Shown in pieces: positions 57,983 through 64,000 of a DNA stretch of 64,000 nt. Position 1 is the stretch's first letter, and each line of letters opens with the position of its first letter. Source of the stretch: Rhizoctonia solani (taxonomy: Eukaryota > Basidiomycota > Agaricomycetes > Cantharellales > Ceratobasidiaceae); the NCBI RefSeq assembly GCF_016906535.1, contig NC_057373.1, positions 1,550,001-1,614,000 on the forward strand, given 5' to 3'. A program made the position numbers and the translations under genes. Below the pieces are notes generated by a model. That model made no database searches. It was not told the DNA's origin and worked only from the letters and a program-made list of their open reading frames with translations.

Positions 57983-59865
57983 ATGATGAACAAAAACGCC
58001 GAGCCTTTTCGTGGCCGCAACGTGGTTCTTGTGTTGGGGGCTCTGGCCGCTCAAAGCCATGCACTTTCTCTCCATCTCCCTCGTTCTCCACCTTCCATGT
58101 ATCTGTCAAAGCCCATTTCAGCCATTAAACGCGCACTTTCTGTCGGACGGAGGCAAAGCTCGAGCCCCACTCCGAACACCAACGACACGGCAAATCTCTG
58201 GGTGGTAGACTCGCTATACGAGGGACAGAGTTTCTACGAGTGAGTGTTCTGCGATGCGATGCTAATATCAAGTACTAATGGAACTGGACTCAGTGAGTGG
58301 GACTTTTTCAATTACGCCGATCCGACCAAGTACGTTGCATTTTTTTACGTTGGGCGGCAATGCGCTATCCATACTGGGCTGTGGCTGACTATCTTTTTAG
58401 TGGAATGGTTGATTACGTCGACCGCGAAACGGCCTTCAAGGAAGGTTTAGCATATGTAACGCCCGATAATAAAATTGTGATGAAGGTTGATAATACCACT
58501 GTATTGAAAGCCGGCGAATACCGCAAGAGGCAAGTTTCAGTATTCTTTTAGCAATGGTAAACTGACAGATTGGACTCATTGGATCTATCAGTGTACGAAT
58601 TCAGACCAAAAAACGGTACAACGGAGGGTTGTTTATCATCGACATCGAGAGGGCTCCTCATGCCTGCAGTACGTCATCGCCCCAAAAGCTCCCATAGTTT
58701 GACTGACATCCCCTTCACTTCAAGGCGCGTGGCCTGCATTTTGGTAAGTTTACCTCTTGCTTGCTTGATTGCTCTGCTCATTCCACTCCAGGACTGTTGG
58801 TCCCAACTGGCCTCACGGAGGTGAGATTGATATATTCGAAGGCGTACACGAGAGTACCAAGAATCAGGCCACGTTCCACACTGCTTCTGGTGAGCTTGTA
58901 CTTATTTCTTCGTTTCAGACTCAACTGAGTTCCGTTAGGATGCAAAATCACCAACCCACAAAACTTCACTGGAAACCTTGTTGTATGTTCCCCATTGTTT
59001 ATTTCAAGTCGATTGCTAACACAGTCGGTTATAGTCGGATGACTGTTCGCACGACTATGGAGGAATGGGATGCGGCCTCATAAACGATAGCGTTGCGAGT
59101 TTCGGAGCTCCGTTCAACGCTGTTGGTGGGGGCGTATTTGCTACGAGATGGGATGACGATGGCGTTTGGGGATGTAGGTGTACGCTCTCTTTGGGGTGCC
59201 CATGGTTTACTGAGGATATGTTGTGCAGGGTTCTTCCATCGTTCTACAATTCCACGAGATATCACAAATAACACTCCCAACCCTAAGAACTGGGGGAAGC
59301 CTACCGTTTTACTTTCTCCGGAAAGCTGCGACCCCAAGAAGTATTTCTGGGATCACGTTGTATGTTTAACTCTCTGTCGCCTTCCCATTCATGGATGCTG
59401 ATTGGTTCCACAAGATTGTATTTGATATCACCCTCTGTGGTAAGAATGACTAACTGTAACTATCTCTTTACGATATTGACCTTTTCTGATAGGTGATCTG
59501 GGCGGTCCTACCTATGCAACGAGTGGATGCCCTGGAACATGCGCGGAACAAGTTATGAGCCCTTCTGTTTATAATGTGAGCCCTTTTTGCGCACCATTCT
59601 TAACAGAAATTGACTATACAACGCAACTCTAGAATGCTTCTTGGTCTGTAGTAAGCACTTGTCCACTTCTCATTAAATAGGCAACCCCTGACAACTTGTT
59701 CGTTCACAGAACTACGTGCATGTATTCCGCAATTCTAAAGTCCTTGGTTCTATACCTTCCTCTGCACACATGACTTCACGCCCGTTGGATACAACGTTCT
59801 TGCTTTGGACTCTGCTCTTCGCGTGTTGGGCCTGGCGCTCGTTTAGATCTGTTTTGACGAACTAG
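57983..59865 (+). CDS. GH16 glycosidase B, tandem paralogue
   Basis: Same layout as GH16-A. The start is at one of two adjacent Met codons (57,983 or 57,986). The signal region VVLVLGALAAQSHALSLHLP is followed by NLWVVDSLYEGQSFYE, VDYVDRETAFKEGLAYVTPD, VRIQTKKRYNGGLFIIDIER and TVGPNWPHGGEIDIFEGVH with intact ExDxxE. ASFGAPFNAVGGGVFATRWD and FFHRSTIPRDITNN come next, then KYFWDHVIVFDITLCGDLGG. The C-terminal hydrophobic run (TTFLLWTLLFACWAW) again suggests GPI anchoring. Introns sit at matching places, so this is a tandem duplicate. The N-terminus and tail have diverged most. TAG at 59,863-59,865. Confidence 0.87.
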
Positions 59866-60414
59866 CTATGTATTTTTGTTATAACACGACCGCTTTTGCT
59901 TTCTTTGCACCTATTCAACATGTTGGATGATGAGATGATAAATATGTAGACTTTTGTAGTACATGACTTTAGTATCAATTATTGAATATTTCCACAGAGA
60001 TCTGGTGAAATTTGTATCGAGGTCAGATGTGCGTCATTGACAGATCGGCGAGAGACTTGCGATCGTGTGTAAAACGAGGTGAGTGCATGCGTAATTAGAG
60101 GCGCCCAAAGCCTGTTAAATCTGAACTGTAGTTAGAGCAATCAAAATAACGTTGATAGTACAATATTATTACAATTGTCCTCAAGCTATGGATTGACATG
60201 GGTGTCTATATGTATCTTAACAGCATATTGCGCAGTGGTCATGGAACGTCCAAGTTCCAACACCGTGAAGAATTGGCCGAAGTCAAGCGTATTAGTTGCG
60301 TTCGATAGCTATAACACTTTCTCTTATTTGACTACCCATACAACAAGCATGATTCCATTTAGTCCCTAATATATACGCAACCACCGAGCCGTGGTCAAAC
60401 CCTTAAAAGCTCTG
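59866..60414. other. Gap between convergent GH16-B and MuiA-like genes
   Basis: Two 3' regions meet here. A 64-codon frame (60,175-60,369) has no family look. No gene is seen. Confidence 0.4.
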
Positions 60415-62428
60415 CTACTCCGTCCATTCCGGCGCACTGACCTCCCATCCCAGTTTCAGCTCCACCTCCTCCCCGGCACCAATAGCACACAGCCACTGGA
60501 TTGCACCCTGGCCGGCCACATCAGGGGGCGCCCACTGAGCTCGCACGCCCCTCTGAGGCCGAACTCAGACTTCTCCGCGACTTTGAGCACCACCGCTTTC
60601 CGTGGGCCTATGGTTTTCTCGTAGCCCTTGGGGTGAGACGACTTTCACTTTGAGGGTCTCGAGGTTGCTAACGGGCACATGATCAATTATATGCAAGGCT
60701 GGAACCACCGTCGAGCGAGTGTTTCGTATATTAATTTGCTGGGAGTACTTTGTTATTATTTGCTTGGCTTGTTTTTGACGCCCGGGGAAATTGAATCCGG
60801 GCTCCGATGTCGTGTGTTTGTGAGTTTGAACGGGCACATAGGTTACACGGAGTGTGGGGTCGGTGCCAAGTGAGAGTTGGAAGGAGTCATTTGTTGGAAC
60901 ATCCTTTAATCATCAATGGTCAAAACGAACCCTTCTTCGAGGGACCAAACACGCTCACTTGAATCTGGCTCTTGGATACAAAACTATCCCCTATAAATAC
61001 ACTAGCCTCTCCCGGAAGAAACGTATATTCACTTGAGCCGACGATTTTGCACTACGAGCGACCTATCATGAGTTTATATTGCTTAAGTCCGTTATGAAAG
61101 ACTCACCCGTAGGAATACGGCTTCATCCTTTCGTGGTATGCAAATCCATTCGGGGTTTATCTGGAGGTCTAGCGAGCATATAAGCACTTTATGGTTTCCT
61201 TCGTCGCTCGGAATGTTGCTAATCCCTGGGATTTTGAATGTTGCACTAAGTACTCCTGTATCAACTTCGCTTGCTTGACGAATGGTCATTGAAGTAGGTT
61301 TATCCTTTATAACTGGAAGGATTGGCGAACACGGACGTCCTCGTGAGGCTGAGCGATCTGAACTTTCCAGCACGCGAGCAATTCTTATTGGGGATCGAGA
61401 TAAGGATCGAGATCTAGATCGGGACCGGTACTGTTCTCGTCGTTCTGCCATTGGTGGCACGCCAATACGCCACGTTGATAATATTGGCATGTTAACCCCA
61501 CGATAGGGTGCTGCTGTCGATAATGTTAGAGTCGCCTCTGACCAATCTTCCCCAGTTGTTTGAGTAAGCGACGCTCGGTAATGTAGCATAACAGTAGACG
61601 GAGAGTTGGGAGATGAAGACATCGAGGCTCGGACTTCGTAAATTGGAGTCCAACTTGCATTCCATACAACTATTGGTGCCAATACAAGTATTAATTATCC
61701 GATGGAGTTATTTGTTATTTTCAGACTCACCATATGTTAGTATCAGTTCTGCTCTGCCTTCTTCCTCGGATATCACGGTGACAGTGACCTTGGTGCGTCT
61801 GTACGCTTGGGGTTTGTGCTCCGTTTGTTTCTTCTGTACTGTGCGAAACGTCTTTTTTGCTCGTTTGATATCCAAGTCCAGCTCCCGTATCCTTTTGTTT
61901 AGTGCATCTTGTCGAGACCCATACATATCCAGAAAGTCATCCAGATCTTTCACGCTATAGTTTTGGCTACTCAATGAGCTGCCGTATGCTTGCAGAAACG
62001 AGACCTGGCTCTCAACTGTGCTGCGTTGCTTCTCTAGAGCCTGTATCGTATCGTAGCATTCACTCTCCTCTTCGTTACCTTCATCACTACTTTCATCGTG
62101 TTTTGGATAGAGTCGAGACTGCTTATTGGGAGAATGATATACAACGTCGAAAATGATGGCAGTACCAGTCCCTTGAACGCGCAAGGAGTCTTCGACAAGA
62201 AGGCTTGGGAGATGCTCGGTGACAATCTCGTTTTGTCCTTTTTGGATCACGAGCACCAATCCATGAATGGAGAAACGCAACTCTCGCTATACTACTCACC
62301 TTGAGATGAAGTTGGACATGACGTTTGATCTCGGCTTGACCTGTCTGAAAGACTGTAACAGAGTCAATCAAATGATCTTGCTCCGAAGCATTGATTTTAA
62401 CTCTGTGAGAAACAGGTGAATCGACCAT
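60415..62428 (-). CDS. MuiA-family protein (DUF4140 + DUF4139)
   Basis: The family, named after a bacterial mucoidy inhibitor, is widespread in fungi with no defined activity. The start MVDSPVSHRVKINASEQDHL is at 62,428. After one intron the DUF4140 part reads GQNEIVTEHLPSLLVEDSLR, followed by a coiled coil (CYDTIQALEKQRSTVESQV...LDLDIKRAKKTF). DUF4139 begins with SWTPIYEVRASM and continues YRASLTQTTGEDWSEATLTL, with an Arg/Ser-rich insert (RSRSRSRSLSRSP). It then reads NHKVLICSLDLQINPEWICI and VVPALHIIDHVPVSNLETLK, and ends WEVSAPEWTE. Two frame shifts are needed near 60,550 and 60,628, both in runs of the same base. Confidence 0.75.
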
Positions 62429-63508
62429 AAGTGATAACGAAGGAGTGTTGTTGAACTCTCAGCCCATGGGCATCACTCCCGGATATAAAGGTTACAATAC
62501 CGTGGCGAAGCTCATTCGTGGTCCTGTGTTAGATAAGAAGTAAACAACAACAAAGCAAACAAAAATCATAGCATTCGGGGCTTTTGGGCAAGTTTGAACC
62601 CCCGATCAATTGGCTCGTACGTGAGAAAGCCAAAAGCTTATGTTTGAGTTAAGAGTAATTGGAACTAATTATACAAATTTTAGGGGCCACGAGTTACGAA
62701 TCTCAGGAGACTATGTATGCACACAACCGTAGTACACACACGTATTGCCAGGCTACAATTGAATAGCCGTTAGGATTAAGTATATTACCTGCCTCTTGGA
62801 TCTTCGTATAGCTGATTTTGCACTATTATTATAGCGAGTAAAGTAGGATTTCACCTTGAGGCTGAGACTTTTAACGCTATTGAGGGTCGAAGTTAGCTTG
62901 CGTATAGGAAAACATAGAAATTAGGTTGCTCAAACTATAGGCCTAGGACGTGGCCTTTAATGTTAATCTGAGGTATATCGTTGAGTTTGGTCAATACACA
63001 CGATGTGCGCGTGCTACATGAGAGTATTAACTTAGTAATGGCGGTTATAGTTGATGAATTCGAAGTTGAATAATGGTATGGATGTTTCCAGCAATCGTGT
63101 CCTGTTCGGTTAGAATGCACGTAGTTCATTTATTGTTAAATTGTTGACTCGTCCAATGCGCTTCGCCGCTATTAGGATTTCATATATGTGACACAGCCTA
63201 ACCGAGATGGCATGGTCCGTGCGCGCATTCTGGGTATTTATACCTTAGATCTGGCAACTGATCAAACCATCTCTTGTGCTCGGGCACGCGCTGACACCAG
63301 TGAGGTCTTTACCGAGGTTCAGCTATTTGCTGGTTGCAAATTAACTACCAAACCCGTCTCCTCTCCGTAAGGAGTTGAGCAATTTTTGGCCAAGTTTACA
63401 CACATTGTATTTTTACGGATAATTAAAGGCCTAACCCTAGTCACGGCTTGATTCTTTGACACGTGACCGTGACGCGGGCTCGCGTTTATTGTATTCTTGA
63501 TTACCACC
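62429..63508. promoter_or_regulatory. Divergent intergenic region, MuiA-like / condensin
   Basis: 1.08 kb, AT-rich in the middle. A CACGTG palindrome (gacacgtgaccgtgacg) lies at 63,460-63,465, only ~45 bases before the condensin start. No gene is supported; frames at 62,935-63,129 and 63,188-63,370 look random. Confidence 0.45.
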
Positions 63509-64000
63509 ATGCCCCGGAATAAGCAATCTGCCCAAGATGTTAAGCCTCTCACTCCTGACACATACACGACCCCTATACCCGAAATATTTCAACAAGTCCA
63601 GGCATCGACTGCCAATCACAATAAAAACTGTGTAGCTCTTGCCAAATTGTTTAGCGGATGTGCTGGGATCTACGAGGAGGTTCAATCACGAGGAGGAGGA
63701 ATCCGTTTGACTGGAGAAAAGGCCTTTCAACTTATGTTCGCGAGGATGGTCAACAGCGTCCTGCCTATCAAGAAGGGCGTTTCCAACGCAGACAGAGTGA
63801 TTAGATTTATTGGGTCGTTTGTCAAATATATTACCGACAAAGGTCAGTAGCCCGTTTTATCGACACTAGCCTATATCTAACAGTTATAGGCAGCCGCCCA
63901 ACAGAAGGCCAAGGAAAACGAAGAGAACCCAGCTGATAGCGACGAAGAGGATGACGATACCCCAGCCTCGCGTTTCGTCACTTATCTGTTGAAATACGTG
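63509..64000 (+). CDS. Condensin complex subunit 3 (CAP-G/Ycg1), 5' part only
   Basis: CAP-G is the HEAT-repeat subunit of condensin that clamps DNA with the kleisin during chromosome compaction. The start MPRNKQSAQDVKPLTPDTYT is followed by IPEIFQQVQASTANHNKNCV, LAKLFSGCAG and FARMVNSVLPIKKGVSNADR. VIRFIGSFVKYITDKG comes next, then, after an intron at ~63,845-63,890, an acidic linker (SDEEDDDT) and RFVTYLLKYV. This matches the first HEAT repeats of the family. The gene runs off the window at 64,000. Only the N-terminal ~150 residues are visible, so the symbol is left empty. Confidence 0.8.

Noticed and set aside
1..64000. CRISPR arrays, prophage, bacterial operons, IS elements
   Set aside because: Genes are intron-rich and eukaryotic; no regular short repeat-spacer array, transposase or phage gene was found.

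Overview
The window is eukaryotic and most likely comes from a filamentous basidiomycete (Agaricomycetes; a Rhizoctonia/Ceratobasidiaceae-like genome is a guess from gene content and style, not proven). The reasons are: genes packed on both strands but interrupted by many 50-80 nt GT..AG introns, no operons, a Dicer-like protein, a Skt5/Chs4-type chitin-synthase activator ending in a CaaX box, a Sec2-type Rab exchange factor, a Num1/ApsA cortical anchor, MATH/BTB-like proteins, and secreted GH25 and GH16 hydrolases. There is no sign of a plasmid, prophage, CRISPR array or bacterial operon.

Layout. 1-1.3 kb: no supported gene. 1.3-2.35 kb (+) GH25 lysozyme. 2.7-5.5 kb (+) exonuclease 1. 5.7-8.3 kb (-) actin-interacting protein 1. 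8.7-14.1 kb (-) a very large Num1-like cortical protein with an acidic/basic repeat array and a C-terminal PH domain. 15.95-19.2 kb (+) Sec2-type GEF. 19.2-23.6 kb: gene-free, with a degenerate tandem repeat of about 1 kb. 23.6-26.2 kb (+) Skt5-like protein. 26.7-29.0 kb (+) MFS sugar transporter. 29.2-33.8 kb (-) Dicer-like protein. 34.7-35.8 kb (+) GDSL esterase. 36.0-38.5 kb (+) MATH/BTB-like protein. 39.0-41.0 kb (-) Chk1 kinase, divergent from 41.2-42.7 kb (+) SurE-like phosphatase. 43.2-44.8 kb (+) second BTB-like protein. 45.35-46.6 kb (-) conserved-looking unknown. 47.2-49.5 kb (-) cytochrome P450. 51.3-51.9 kb (+) GPI-anchored Ser/Thr-rich protein. 52.25-53.65 kb (-) 2OG-Fe(II) oxygenase. 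54.2-55.0 kb (+) ribosomal protein L15. 55.6-59.9 kb (+) two tandem GH16 paralogues. 60.4-62.4 kb (-) MuiA/DUF4139 protein. 63.5 kb to the edge (+) condensin subunit 3, truncated by the window.

Themes. Polarised growth and cell wall are well represented (Aip1, Num1, Sec2, Skt5, GH16), as are genome maintenance and chromosome biology (Exo1, Chk1, condensin) and RNA silencing (Dicer). The genes are transcribed singly; the neighbours are not an obvious pathway.

A caveat affects the whole window. Many genes carry isolated one-base frame breaks, including the essential ribosomal protein L15 gene. Most sit in or beside short homopolymers, and those that can be resolved read as lost bases. The simplest reading is consensus/assembly deletion error, so I annotate these loci as genes and mark each break instead of calling pseudogenes. 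Intron and exon boundaries were placed by eye from splice sites, reading frame and remembered family motifs; no alignment was run.
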